This document shows positions 36,823 to 45,683 of a DNA stretch of 64,000 nucleotides, one piece after another (the first letter of the stretch is position 1; each line of letters starts with the position of its first letter). Source of the stretch: Desulfosediminicola flagellatus (lineage in GTDB: Bacteria; Desulfobacterota; Desulfobulbia; Desulfobulbales; Desulfocapsaceae); the NCBI RefSeq assembly GCF_005116655.2, contig NZ_CP050698.1:3331489-3395488 (forward strand). The letters are read 5' to 3'. The notes beneath the pieces were generated by a model. It saw nothing but the letters and a program-made list of their open reading frames with translations. It did no database searches and was not told where the DNA came from. The position numbers were made by a program, and so were the translations under genes.

Positions 36823-37094
36823 AACTTCCTCCATGCTAACATTCTGCAGACTCTATGCAGTTAACCAGCAAATTGATTTAATGTTAAACTAACTATAGGA
36901 TGATCGTTGTCAACCTCGGGTTGAATGGTTGAGTTCTCGATTTAGTATAAAAAGAAATCGTTCCAACTGGTTAAAAATCTTTTGTGAATTACTGTTTGCG
37001 GAGTAGCATTATTACAAGAAGCTGTAACACCTTTGAGTCACGTGTAATTGAACGTGGTACTTCCCTTAAGAGTTTTTTCTCCGCAAGGTTTACT

Positions 37095-38396
37095 ATGCCA
37101 AAAGACAAATCCTTCCGTCGAACTCATCTTGGCAGCCATAAACTTGATGCCACCACCCAGATGACAGCGTATGGCTATGATGCAGCATTTTCAGAGGGGG
37201 CTGTAAAGCCACCAGTTTTTTTGACCTCTACTTTCGTGTTTCAATCCGCTGAAGAAGGAGCGGATTTTTTTGATGTGGTTGCCGGTCGCAAACCTGCACC
37301 GCAGGACGGAGGAGCTGGCGGTCTGGTCTACAGCCGTTTCAATAATCCGAACAGCGAAATTGTCGAAGACAGGCTCGCGCTTATTGATGGTGCCGAATCA
37401 GCACTCGTAACATCCTCCGGTATGGCGGCAATCAGCGCGGTGTTCCTGACCCTTACCCGTCCAGGTGATTCAGTTGTGCACTATACGCCGCTTTACGGTG
37501 GTACCGAAACCTTGCTAGCCAAAGTGTTTAGCAGTTGGGGTGTTAATCCTGTGCCATTTATGGATGGATTATCGGAATCTGCCCTTATTGATGCTCTCGA
37601 AAAAGCGCGGCAGCAAGGACCTGTAAAAATAGTCTATCTTGAAACTCCTGCAAATCCAACTAATGCCATGACCGACCTGGTCATGGTGCGCAGAGTTGTG
37701 GATCACTGGAGTAGGCAACACGATCAATGCCCTGTTATTGTCTGCGACAACACTATGCTCGGGCCGATTTTTCAAAAACCGCTTGAACTCGGTGTAGACA
37801 TCTGTGTCTACTCACTGACCAAATACATTGGGGGTCACAGTGATTTAATCGGCGGCGGCATTACTGGCTCAAAAGAATTATTGAAACAGATTCGATTAAC
37901 CCGCGGAAGTTTCGGATTTCAACTCGATGCACACTCTTGCTGGATGCTGTCTCGCTCCATGGAGACGCTTGCAATACGAATGGAACGTGCTGCTGATTCA
38001 GGGATGCAGGTTGCAGAGTGGCTTGCAAATAATACAATACTACCATGCAGATTGTTACACCCCGAATTTCTCGAAAACGAAGCTGCAAAGAAACTGTATA
38101 AACAACAGTGTACAGGGCCGGGTTCAACCTTTGCATTTATTGTCAAAGATGATCGCTCTACTGCGTTTAAAATACTTAACGAATTGCAGATATTTAAACT
38201 TGCCGTCAGTCTTGGTGGGACTGAATCCCTCGTATGCCATCCAGCATCGACGACTCATTCAGGCGTGCCGCTAGAGATGCGCCAGCAGGTTGGTGTGACT
38301 GAGGGGCTAATTCGAATATCTGTGGGCCTTGAACATCCGCTTGATCTTATAGAAGACCTGAAACGTGCTTTTACAAAAGCTGTAAACACTTTATGA
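37095..38396 (+). CDS. Cys/Met-metabolism PLP enzyme (methionine gamma-lyase or cystathionine gamma-synthase type)
   Basis: This 433-residue fold-type I PLP enzyme acts on sulfur amino acids. Lys243 in YSLTKYIGGHSD is the Schiff-base lysine. YSRFNNPNSEIVEDRLALIDGAE, SSGMAAI, YGGTETLL and the C-terminal SLGGTESLVCHPASTTH with LIRISVGLEHPLDLIEDL are all family signatures. The ATG at 37095 has AAGG 7 nt ahead; the frame is open 37 codons further without a good site. Insertions of about 15-20 residues (near 70 and 325) make it longer than the usual 400. Which elimination or replacement reaction it performs cannot be decided. Confidence 0.85.
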   Translation: MPKDKSFRRTHLGSHKLDATTQMTAYGYDAAFSEGAVKPPVFLTSTFVFQSAEEGADFFDVVAGRKPAPQDGGAGGLVYSRFNNPNSEIVEDRLALIDGAESALVTSSGMAAISAVFLTLTRPGDSVVHYTPLYGGTETLLAKVFSSWGVNPVPFMDGLSESALIDALEKARQQGPVKIVYLETPANPTNAMTDLVMVRRVVDHWSRQHDQCPVIVCDNTMLGPIFQKPLELGVDICVYSLTKYIGGHSDLIGGGITGSKELLKQIRLTRGSFGFQLDAHSCWMLSRSMETLAIRMERAADSGMQVAEWLANNTILPCRLLHPEFLENEAAKKLYKQQCTGPGSTFAFIVKDDRSTAFKILNELQIFKLAVSLGGTESLVCHPASTTHSGVPLEMRQQVGVTEGLIRISVGLEHPLDLIEDLKRAFTKAVNTL

Positions 38397-38424
38397 ACGT
38401 TTATTCCTAAGACAACTGGACACC

Positions 38425-38460
38425 TAATGGTGGTGCAACATTATAGCTGCACCACCATTA
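38425..38460. terminator. 13-bp perfect hairpin after the PLP enzyme gene
   Basis: TAATGGTGGTGCA (38425-38437) pairs exactly with TGCACCACCATTA (38448-38460) around 10 nt. There is no T run. It probably ends the upstream transcript, yet its arms contain GGTGCA and TGCACC, the half-sites of NtrC-type activators, and it lies upstream of a sigma-54 promoter. It could therefore be an enhancer instead. Confidence 0.55.
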
Positions 38461-38641
38461 ATCAGACAGAATATTTCTCACGCAACGTCCATCTTTCCAG
38501 AGATACAACTACACCATGCATCATTTTTGATGCACCACCTAACACATTTAATTTTATACTGTTTTAACACCCTACACATCCTCAAACACCACACTCAGCC
38601 CCTTTTCTAATCTACCTCTGCACCAAATGCCTCATTTATGT

Positions 38642-38658
38642 TGCACCGGAATTGTGCA
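38642..38658. promoter_or_regulatory. NtrC-type activator site
   Basis: TGCACC-GGAAT-TGTGCA matches the NtrC consensus TGCACC-N5-GGTGCA in 11 of 12 positions. It is centred about 115-120 bp upstream of the -24/-12 element at 38765, the usual distance for an enhancer. Either NtrC or the regulator encoded at 51686-53107 could bind. Confidence 0.5.
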
Positions 38659-38764
38659 ATAGTTCACTATTTCATACATCTCTTTCTGGCAAAAGACAAA
38701 ATACTATCATAAACTACTGATAATACGTCTGTATCAAACTCACCCACTTATCAGTATGAAGAAC

Positions 38765-38780
38765 TGGCACAGATGGTGCT
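38765..38780 (+). promoter_or_regulatory. Sigma-54 (-24/-12) promoter
   Basis: TGGCAC at 38765-38770, AGATG, then GTGC-T at 38776-38780 match TGGCAC-N5-TTGCW in all but one core position, with the GG and GC pairs spaced correctly. Transcription would begin near 38791, leaving a short leader with AAAGGAAA before the ATG at 38807. The rest of the 410-bp gap (38461-38806) holds two further TGCACC sequences and no gene. Confidence 0.7.
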
Positions 38781-38806
38781 GTAAGTAATCCAAAGCAAAG
38801 GAAACT

Positions 38807-39271
38807 ATGACTACTCGAAATCATATAACTCTATATACACTCGTTCTTCTGTTGTTCGGATTCTCCGATACGGCATGGGCGTTACAATCCCATGGTCCAC
38901 CGGAAGGAATTTACGTTCACCAGATGGCGCACACCCTTTTTATGGCTGCTCTTGCCTATTTGTATTGGCATACCCGGCGTACACAGGAATTAACGAGTAA
39001 GGGATGGAAATACCTCCAACTCTTCTGTACCCTTCTCTTTTGCTGGAATGCATTGGCATTTACCGGCCACGAAGCGTTGGAATACCTCACGCCGCAGGAC
39101 TTTATTGATAAAAACAGCTGGGGTGAGCAACTCGCCTTCCCGCTCAGCTTTATAAAGGTTCTTTATTACATAACTAAGATGGATCATTTCCTGATGGTTC
39201 CGGCCTTATTTGCACTGGTGATCAGCCTCAGGACCTTTTACAAGCAGGCATCTTCGGAGGCGGCAAAATGA
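38807..39271 (+). CDS. Membrane protein, first gene of the sigma-54 operon
   Basis: The 154-residue protein has a signal-like first helix (residues 8-26), then hydrophobic helices near 38-56, 68-88 and 124-144. Conserved-looking charged and aromatic residues (HGPPEGIYVHQMAH, GHEALEYLTPQDF, KMDHFLMV) cluster at the membrane edges. I recognise no named family. It overlaps the histidine kinase gene by 4 bp, so it is probably made in step with the kinase and may be its membrane sensing partner. The histidines could hold heme or metal, which is a guess. Confidence 0.75.
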   Translation: MTTRNHITLYTLVLLLFGFSDTAWALQSHGPPEGIYVHQMAHTLFMAALAYLYWHTRRTQELTSKGWKYLQLFCTLLFCWNALAFTGHEALEYLTPQDFIDKNSWGEQLAFPLSFIKVLYYITKMDHFLMVPALFALVISLRTFYKQASSEAAK

Positions 39272-40836
39272 CCGGCCTATCCCTGATACCTGCCATAGTT
39301 GTAGAATTTGCCGGGTCAGCTCTGGCGATTATTCTCGCCTTTATTGCTTTAGCCTACGCACGGGCATTAGCAAAACTTCAGCCGAATAACTTTATCTGGG
39401 GTTTTCTCTGGTATTTTTCCATTGCTATGGCCGCCTTCTCTCTTTCGAGAGGGGTCGGACATATAGTGCGTATCAGTCTGGTCTACTCTGACAATAGTTT
39501 GATCTGGCAGAAACTTGCCCCGCTTTCAGGCGGTTTCAACACGATGCTGATGATATCCGTTGCTGCGGTAATCATCTATTATCATAAAGGCCTCGCCGCA
39601 TACAAAGTGATCAGGAGCGAAGCAGAAAAACTGGCTGTTGCCAATTTAAAACTTGCATCAAATGCAAAAGAACTTCAGCAACTTAACAGTGGGCTTGAGA
39701 CCATCGTTGATGCACGCACCCGTGACCTGTCAAAGTCTGAAAAGAAATTTCGCAATTTTTTCGAGAACTCAAAAGACATCGTCTATTTCTGCGACATCAA
39801 CGGACGTATCACTAATATCAATAACAGTGGTTTGAAAATGCTTGGTTTCACACAGCATCCTGAAACTATAAATTTTCACGAACTTTTCAGTGACCCGGAA
39901 ATTCTCAACCTTTACCTGTCCACTCTTGGAGAAGAAGGATTTATCAGCGATCTCGAAATGGAATGCACAGGAAGTGATGGTATTCCTCGTCACCTCCTGC
40001 TGTCTGCAAATGCAATTCTCGATCGGAATGGCAATATCATTGGTTATGAGGGGATCGGCAAAGACATGACTCGTCTGAAAACTATTACAGAACAACTCAT
40101 CAACCATGAAAAAATGGCATCAGTAGGTGAAATGGCAGCTGGCATTGCTCATGAGATAAATACCCCGCTCGGAATAATTCTGGGATACACCCAGCTGATG
40201 CTTGATGACTTTGAAAGCGATTCAGATACTCACGACAACATGAAGGTCATTGAGCGGCAAACAAAGGTGTGCCGTCGTATCGTCGCCGATCTGCTGAAAT
40301 TTTCTCGCCAGTCTCAAAGCGAGAAATCAAGCATCAATATCAATACAATAATAAATGACGTGCTTTCTGTTACTGAGCATTCCCTGAATATCAATAAAGT
40401 ACGTGTTGTGCGCCAACTCGATCCATCACTTCCTGATGTCTACGCAGATGCTGAAAAGCTGCAACAGGTGTTTATCAACCTGTTCAACAACTCACAGTAT
40501 GCCATGGCGGATGGCGGCAAGATCTGTATTTCAACAACGCACGACGAAAAGCATGTACACATTACCGTCAGAGATTCAGGTTCCGGTATACCAACTGATA
40601 TAAAAAATAAAATATTCGATCCATTTTTCACAACTAAAGAAGTTGGAAAAGGTACAGGGCTTGGCCTTTCAGTGACGTATGGAATCATCAAGGATCATGA
40701 AGGAACTATCTCTGTTAACAGCCCTGTTTCTGATCTTGAAAACGACACAAAGACAAACGAAAACGCACCCGGCACTGAGTTTCACATTACTTTGCCGATT
40801 AAGACGTCCAACCCTTCAATAACAACTCAGGGATAA
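39268..40836 (+). CDS. Membrane PAS-domain histidine kinase
   Basis: This 522-residue sensor kinase has three membrane helices at the N-terminus (about 9-29, 45-62 and 87-107) with almost no extracytoplasmic domain, then a coiled coil, a PAS domain (about 168-275), a HisKA domain with His295 in GIAHEINTPLG, and an ATPase domain with DSGSGIP and GTGLGLSVTYG. Sensing must occur in the membrane, through the PAS domain or with the preceding membrane protein. It lies between that gene (4-bp overlap) and a stand-alone receiver (7-bp gap), a complete signalling cassette. Confidence 0.9.
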   Translation: MTGLSLIPAIVVEFAGSALAIILAFIALAYARALAKLQPNNFIWGFLWYFSIAMAAFSLSRGVGHIVRISLVYSDNSLIWQKLAPLSGGFNTMLMISVAAVIIYYHKGLAAYKVIRSEAEKLAVANLKLASNAKELQQLNSGLETIVDARTRDLSKSEKKFRNFFENSKDIVYFCDINGRITNINNSGLKMLGFTQHPETINFHELFSDPEILNLYLSTLGEEGFISDLEMECTGSDGIPRHLLLSANAILDRNGNIIGYEGIGKDMTRLKTITEQLINHEKMASVGEMAAGIAHEINTPLGIILGYTQLMLDDFESDSDTHDNMKVIERQTKVCRRIVADLLKFSRQSQSEKSSININTIINDVLSVTEHSLNINKVRVVRQLDPSLPDVYADAEKLQQVFINLFNNSQYAMADGGKICISTTHDEKHVHITVRDSGSGIPTDIKNKIFDPFFTTKEVGKGTGLGLSVTYGIIKDHEGTISVNSPVSDLENDTKTNENAPGTEFHITLPIKTSNPSITTQG

Positions 40837-40843
40837 TAGTGCC

Positions 40844-41203
40844 ATGGCGGAAATACTCGCTTTAGATGACGTAATTGACGCGGCGATACTGGTCAAAAAA
40901 ATTCTTGAACGACAGGGCCATACCGTCCACACCTTCACTGGAGAGGAAGACGCTATTCAATTCGTAAAGACTCATCGCGTCGATCTCGCCATTCTCGATA
41001 TCAAGCTTAAGAAGATGAGCGGAGTTGAGGTGTTGAAAGAATTGAAAAAGATTGATCCGGAACTAAAAGCCATCATGCTTACCGGATACCCAACAATTGA
41101 AACAGCGCGAGAAGCGCTTGAGGTTGGCGCCAATGAATATTGCGTAAAACCTATTGATAAACAGGAATTAGAAGAGAAAGTGGCTCAGGTTCTTGAGCTG
41201 TAA
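40844..41203 (+). CDS. Stand-alone response regulator receiver
   Basis: This 119-residue protein is a single receiver domain. It has the acidic pair (LDD at 6-8), phosphoacceptor Asp52 in LAILDIKLKKMSG, the Thr switch in MLTGYP and the conserved lysine in KPID. There is no output domain, so it must work by protein contact or relay phosphate onward, for example to the NtrC-type regulator at the end of this operon through the kinase-like protein at 43935-45614. It follows the kinase by 7 bp. Confidence 0.88.
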   Translation: MAEILALDDVIDAAILVKKILERQGHTVHTFTGEEDAIQFVKTHRVDLAILDIKLKKMSGVEVLKELKKIDPELKAIMLTGYPTIETAREALEVGANEYCVKPIDKQELEEKVAQVLEL

Positions 41204-41282
41204 ACGAGAAATTTGCCCAATTTCAGCGTTTACAGAAAACACTATTTACTCGTACTGAAAGTAATTAAGAGAGGAGAGTTAC

Positions 41283-43397
41283 ATGAAAAAGTCAGTCTAC
41301 TCCCTATGCGGCATGTGCACAGTGCGCTGCCCTATTCGTGTGGAGTCAGAAGACAACAAGATCACCTGGATTGAGGGAAATCCTCATCTGCTGGGTGGTG
41401 CTCTGTGTGCTAAAGGTTCAGCAGGAACAGCTCTTGTTGAAGATAACGAACGACCTCAGCAGCCCCTCATCAGAGTAGGTGCCCGTGGTGCCGGACGATG
41501 GCGTGAAGCGAGTTGGGACGAGGCGTTTGATTTTATCGCCGACAAACTCAGTACCATCAAAAAAGAACATGGCGCAGAATCTGTTGTTCTCTCCTCCCGT
41601 GGTGGTCCGTGGCAGGCGATGTACAAGGCGTTTATTCATGCCTTCGGCTCACCCAACTACACGAACCATGACTGTACCTGTGGCCGCAACACCCACCATG
41701 CAAGTCTTTCAATCAATGGTGTTGGTCGAAAAGGTTTCGCTTACGATATCAAAAATGCCAAGCATCTTGTACTTTTTGGCCGTGATATGTTCTCTGCACT
41801 TCGAATCGCAGAGAATCACCAGACCCTTGATATGCTCGATAAAGGCGGTCGCCTCACTTACGTAGATGTACGCCAGACCATGACAGGTGCCAAGGCTACC
41901 CGTTTCTTTCAGGTACGACCGGGGACCGACTACGCACTTGCCCTTGGTGTTATCCATGAAGTGATAAAGAAAGGACTGTTCGACAAGAAATTCATTGATC
42001 GTTATGTCACTGGTTTTGAAGAACTCTGTAAATTTGTAGAGCAATACACACCTGCATGGGCAGCTAAAGAATGTGGTGTAAAAGAAAAAAACATCCTCGC
42101 ATTCGTTGAAGAAATCGCTCAGGACGCACCAAACGTCATTTTCCATCCAGGCTGGAACCTCGCCCGATATAAAGACTCGTTCTACGCCAGTCGCGCCATG
42201 CACATCCTCAATGTGCTGATGGGCAACATCGAGATGAAAGGTGGACTCTTTATCCCTAAAGGTGCTGGCGACTGTGGTAAGAAAGGCATCCGCAACATCG
42301 ATCTGGGTAAACCTGATATCAAGCGTGGCGACGGCGTAGGTTGGGAATATAACCACTTTGATAAAGGCCCTGGGCTCGCTCACCTCTTCTTTAACAATAT
42401 GCTGAAAGAAGATCCGTATCCGATCAAAGCATGGATCGCTATGCGCCATGACCCATTCAGCGGCATGCCTGATCCTGAACAGCAGAAGCTTGCGATGGAT
42501 AAGTGTGATCTGCTTGTTTCAATCGATACCAACTACAGCGAGTTTGGCTGGTATAGCGATATCATCCTGCCAGAGTCTACCTACCTTGAGCGCGACACCC
42601 CGATTGTGCAGCAGAAAGGCCTCAAGCCGCGATTGGCACTTAGGCGCAAGGCCATTGAGCCTAAGTACGATACTAAGGCAAACTGGGAGATTTTCTGCGG
42701 TCTCGCTTCCCGTCTCGGTTTAGAGGAGACCTTCCCGTTCAAGACCATCGAAGATATCTGGGAATGGCAGCTTGAGCCTACCGGCTACACAATGGCGGAT
42801 TTCGATGAGAAAGGCTTTGTGGAAATGATCGATTCTCCTGTGTTCTTTGACCGCGACAATCTTGATGACCAGTTCAAGACCCCAAGCGGAAAAATTGAGA
42901 TCGTGAGTGAAAAACTGACCAAAGCAGGTCTGCCCTCGCTTAAAGAGTACGAGTCTCCAGCGGCCCCGGAAAAAGGTATGTTCCGTCTGATCTACGGTAA
43001 AATAGCGGTTCACACTCAGGGACACACCATTAACAACCCTCTTCTCAGTGAATTGATGCCGACCAATACTGTCTGGATTCATACCAAACAGGCAAAGAAA
43101 CTTGGCATAGAGTCTGGCGATCTGCTTGAGGTCTCCTCAGCGGACAAATCCTACAGCGCTACTGTCGCTGCGCATGTGACTGATCATGTGCATCCTGAAG
43201 CGGTCTTTACTGTTCACGGTTTCGGTAAAGATATTCCGCTCCAGACCCGAAGCTTCAGAGCCGGGCTCAGTGACCAGAAACTGATGGTCGGCAAGCTCGA
43301 CGACTGGGATCAGGCAGGAGGTGGAGTCAACCTCTGCGAAGTTTTTGTTCATGTTAAAAAGAGTATCCGCAACACCACGAGGAGAATCGCACTGTGA
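41283..43397 (+). CDS. Soluble molybdopterin oxidoreductase, catalytic subunit
   Basis: This 704-residue enzyme belongs to the DMSO-reductase superfamily of Mo/W-bis-pyranopterin oxidoreductases. An N-terminal 4Fe-4S site is present (Cys9, Cys12, Cys16, Cys42), and the metal ligand is probably Cys131 or Cys133 in NHDCTCGRN. ILNVLMGNIEMKGGLFIPKG, DIILPESTYLERDTP and a C-terminal dinucleotide-binding domain follow. It looks nearest to PsrA/PhsA-type sulfur-compound reductases. There is no twin-arginine signal, so it acts in the cytoplasm. A GAGAGGAGAG site precedes the ATG, and its end overlaps the iron-sulfur subunit gene. The substrate is not known. Confidence 0.85.
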   Translation: MKKSVYSLCGMCTVRCPIRVESEDNKITWIEGNPHLLGGALCAKGSAGTALVEDNERPQQPLIRVGARGAGRWREASWDEAFDFIADKLSTIKKEHGAESVVLSSRGGPWQAMYKAFIHAFGSPNYTNHDCTCGRNTHHASLSINGVGRKGFAYDIKNAKHLVLFGRDMFSALRIAENHQTLDMLDKGGRLTYVDVRQTMTGAKATRFFQVRPGTDYALALGVIHEVIKKGLFDKKFIDRYVTGFEELCKFVEQYTPAWAAKECGVKEKNILAFVEEIAQDAPNVIFHPGWNLARYKDSFYASRAMHILNVLMGNIEMKGGLFIPKGAGDCGKKGIRNIDLGKPDIKRGDGVGWEYNHFDKGPGLAHLFFNNMLKEDPYPIKAWIAMRHDPFSGMPDPEQQKLAMDKCDLLVSIDTNYSEFGWYSDIILPESTYLERDTPIVQQKGLKPRLALRRKAIEPKYDTKANWEIFCGLASRLGLEETFPFKTIEDIWEWQLEPTGYTMADFDEKGFVEMIDSPVFFDRDNLDDQFKTPSGKIEIVSEKLTKAGLPSLKEYESPAAPEKGMFRLIYGKIAVHTQGHTINNPLLSELMPTNTVWIHTKQAKKLGIESGDLLEVSSADKSYSATVAAHVTDHVHPEAVFTVHGFGKDIPLQTRSFRAGLSDQKLMVGKLDDWDQAGGGVNLCEVFVHVKKSIRNTTRRIAL

Positions 43398-43846
43398 AAA
43401 AATATACACTCCATCTCAATAGTCGCAGATGTATCGCCTGCCATGGCTGTGAGGTGCACTGCAAGGTGAATAAGGATTTACCGGTCGGCCCTTTCCTCTG
43501 CGATATCAGCTGCACCCCTCTGCAGATTGTGGGTGGTGTACCGAAAACAGAGATTATTTTTTCAAGCTGTCGTCATTGTGATGACCCGCTCTGTGTTCCG
43601 GTCTGCCCAACTGATGCGATGATCCAGCGGGCAGACGGAATTGTCTATATAGATCAGGAAAAATGCATCGGTTGTATGGCCTGCCAAAAAGCGTGTCCAT
43701 GGGATATTCCGGTACAGAACCCTGATGATAACAAAGCTGTTAAATGCGATCTGTGTATGGACAGAATTGACGCAGGATTACACCCTGCCTGTGTTGCAAA
43801 ATGCACCACACATGCATTGAAACTGGTGGAATTACAGCCGGTATAA
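43394..43846 (+). CDS. Four-cluster ferredoxin subunit of the molybdoenzyme
   Basis: This 150-residue electron-transfer subunit of the DmsB/PsrB/PhsB type starts with GTG overlapping the catalytic subunit's stop, with GAGGAG 9 nt upstream. Four cysteine groups are visible: RRCIACHGCEVHC, SSCRHCDDPLCVPVC, EKCIGCMACQKAC and a final CDLC...HPACVAKC, enough for four 4Fe-4S clusters. No NrfD- or cytochrome-type membrane anchor follows, so electrons must pass to a soluble partner. With the catalytic subunit it forms a cytoplasmic two-subunit enzyme. Confidence 0.9.
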   Translation: MKKYTLHLNSRRCIACHGCEVHCKVNKDLPVGPFLCDISCTPLQIVGGVPKTEIIFSSCRHCDDPLCVPVCPTDAMIQRADGIVYIDQEKCIGCMACQKACPWDIPVQNPDDNKAVKCDLCMDRIDAGLHPACVAKCTTHALKLVELQPV

Positions 43847-43886
43847 TTCAATAAAGTAACCCAAAAATTGAGAAGCATCCAACCAG

Positions 43887-43919
43887 CCGCTGAAATCGCA
43901 GAAAAATCGATTTCAGCGG
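43887..43919. promoter_or_regulatory. 12-bp perfect palindrome before the GAF gene
   Basis: CCGCTGAAATCG (43887-43898) and CGATTTCAGCGG (43908-43919) pair exactly around 9 nt, ending 15 bp before the ATG at 43935. With no T run and so near the start codon, it could be an operator, a translational control hairpin or an mRNA processing site. Confidence 0.55.
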
Positions 43920-43934
43920 TAACAGGATAGTTGC

Positions 43935-45614
43935 ATGAACAAACAGGAAACACATAAAGAGCAGGGATTCCTCAATGTTTTTCAGGAAGTCACTCGCCTC
44001 ATCAGCATGGCCCATGATCCGCAGGAAGTTATGGATCTGGTCGTGCAGCGACTGCCGGGATTGCTTGAGGTCGACGCTGCCACCATCAGGCTTCTTGATG
44101 AGGGGACAGACACCTTTCTGCTTGGCGCTGCCTATGGTGTTTCTGATGAATACCTGTCTCGTGCAACTATCGATTCGCATGAAGTTATGGCCGAACTCAA
44201 GCAGGGTCACCCAACTGCACGAACTCATATCGACCGTATCTGCGACCATGACAGTTGTGAACACATTCAGCGCGAAGGTGTCAAAAGCGCCCTCTCTCTA
44301 CCGATTCTCTATCAGGAAAAGGTTATCGGAATCCTGCGATTACTTACCAGAGAAGAGCGGAAGTTTCCGCAACATGAGATCGGCTTTGCAATGTCTCTTG
44401 CCGAACAGGTTGGTATTGCTATCACCAAAACCAGAATGTATCGGGAGATGGAAAATCAGGTGAAGTTCTTTCAGGAACTTCGCCAGATCTCAAGACTTGT
44501 TAACTCTACCCTTGATCTCGACCAGATTCTCACCACTATCGTTGAGAAACTTCCGACAATCATGGGGGTTAAAGGGTGCACCATTCGTCTCTTGCAACCT
44601 GCGACGAACAGACTTGAGCTGGTAGCGGCGTCCGGGCTTTCAAAAGAGTACCTGGACCGCGGGTCCATCAGCAGGGAAGACTCTATTTTCAAGGTATTAA
44701 AGGGAGAACCCGTTTCAATCTACAACGCCACCACTGATCCACGGGTTGATTACCACGAAGCTATTGCCAAAGAAGGCATCCAGTCAATTCTGGCAATTCC
44801 TATCCGTAATGAACTGGAGATTATAGGTGTGCTGCGTTTGCTCACCGCTGAGCACCACTCTTTTACGCCAGGCGAGATCAACTTTGCTATGACCGTGGCC
44901 GAAGAAGGCGGCAACGCAATTGAAAAGGCCCGTCTCTACAGAAAAATCACCCTGCTCTTCAACCAGATTGAGGAACACGAAAGATTTCTGCAGACCATTA
45001 TGGACTCCCTGTGGATGCAAATCCTTGTCCTAAGTCCTGATAAACGTGTGGTTATGGCCAACAGCATGTTTCTCACTAATCAGGGGATCTCCGAAGCTGA
45101 AGTGCTTGGACGCAGTTATGACAGTGTCTCACCCTGGTCATCCCCGAAAGCAGCTGTTTCCGCTCTCGATCAAGTTCTGACCAGTGCCGCACCGATAGCC
45201 ATTCTCGATCAGCTCGAATCAGGCAATACCCGCCTTTGGTTTGAACGTCACCTCACCCCGATCATTGATGAACGTGGCGAGGTCGAATTTGTAATCGAGG
45301 CAGTTCGAGACATCACGGACCAGAAGTTGCTGGAACAGGAAAAAATGGAACGGATGAAACTCCAGGGGGTCATCGAAATGGCAGGCACTGCCGCACATGA
45401 GTTGAACACTCCACTATTTGCTGCGCTTGGCACCGCTCAACTTTTAAAAGATGACCTAGAATCCGGTGAAGCAGCGGCGGATCTCGATATGATCATCCGT
45501 AACTTAAAGAATATTGCCGATCTCACGCGGGAGATGACCTCAGTGACCGGCTTTACAAGCAAACAGTATGTCGGCGAGACCCGCATGGTCGAGCTGAAGT
45601 CTGAAAACACGTAA
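43935..45614 (+). CDS. GAF-GAF-PAS-HisKA protein lacking a kinase ATPase domain
   Basis: This 559-residue cytoplasmic sensor has two GAF domains (about 15-165 and 185-340, both with the SALSLPI/SILAIPI and IGILRLLTREE/IGVLRLLTAEH core), a PAS domain (about 355-465) and a HisKA-like helical hairpin with His488 in GTAAHELNTPLFAALG. It then stops after about 70 residues, without the N, G1 and G2 boxes of a catalytic ATPase domain. It cannot phosphorylate itself. It may accept phosphate in trans, serve as a phosphatase, or bind a receiver. Its position in an operon with a complete kinase, a single receiver and an NtrC-type regulator favours an accessory role. Confidence 0.85.
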   Translation: MNKQETHKEQGFLNVFQEVTRLISMAHDPQEVMDLVVQRLPGLLEVDAATIRLLDEGTDTFLLGAAYGVSDEYLSRATIDSHEVMAELKQGHPTARTHIDRICDHDSCEHIQREGVKSALSLPILYQEKVIGILRLLTREERKFPQHEIGFAMSLAEQVGIAITKTRMYREMENQVKFFQELRQISRLVNSTLDLDQILTTIVEKLPTIMGVKGCTIRLLQPATNRLELVAASGLSKEYLDRGSISREDSIFKVLKGEPVSIYNATTDPRVDYHEAIAKEGIQSILAIPIRNELEIIGVLRLLTAEHHSFTPGEINFAMTVAEEGGNAIEKARLYRKITLLFNQIEEHERFLQTIMDSLWMQILVLSPDKRVVMANSMFLTNQGISEAEVLGRSYDSVSPWSSPKAAVSALDQVLTSAAPIAILDQLESGNTRLWFERHLTPIIDERGEVEFVIEAVRDITDQKLLEQEKMERMKLQGVIEMAGTAAHELNTPLFAALGTAQLLKDDLESGEAAADLDMIIRNLKNIADLTREMTSVTGFTSKQYVGETRMVELKSENT

Positions 45615-45683
45615 TTCATTTTTTTCTCAGAGAGTATCTGAGATAATGTATCAACCCAATTTTTTATCCATGGAGGAAAGAAA

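Noticed and set aside
39451..39460. A copy of GGGGTCGGAC, the arm of the REP-like repeat at 8690-8758.
   Set aside because: It lies inside the histidine kinase coding sequence (Arg-Gly-Val-Gly-His) with no inverted partner nearby, so it is a chance match.
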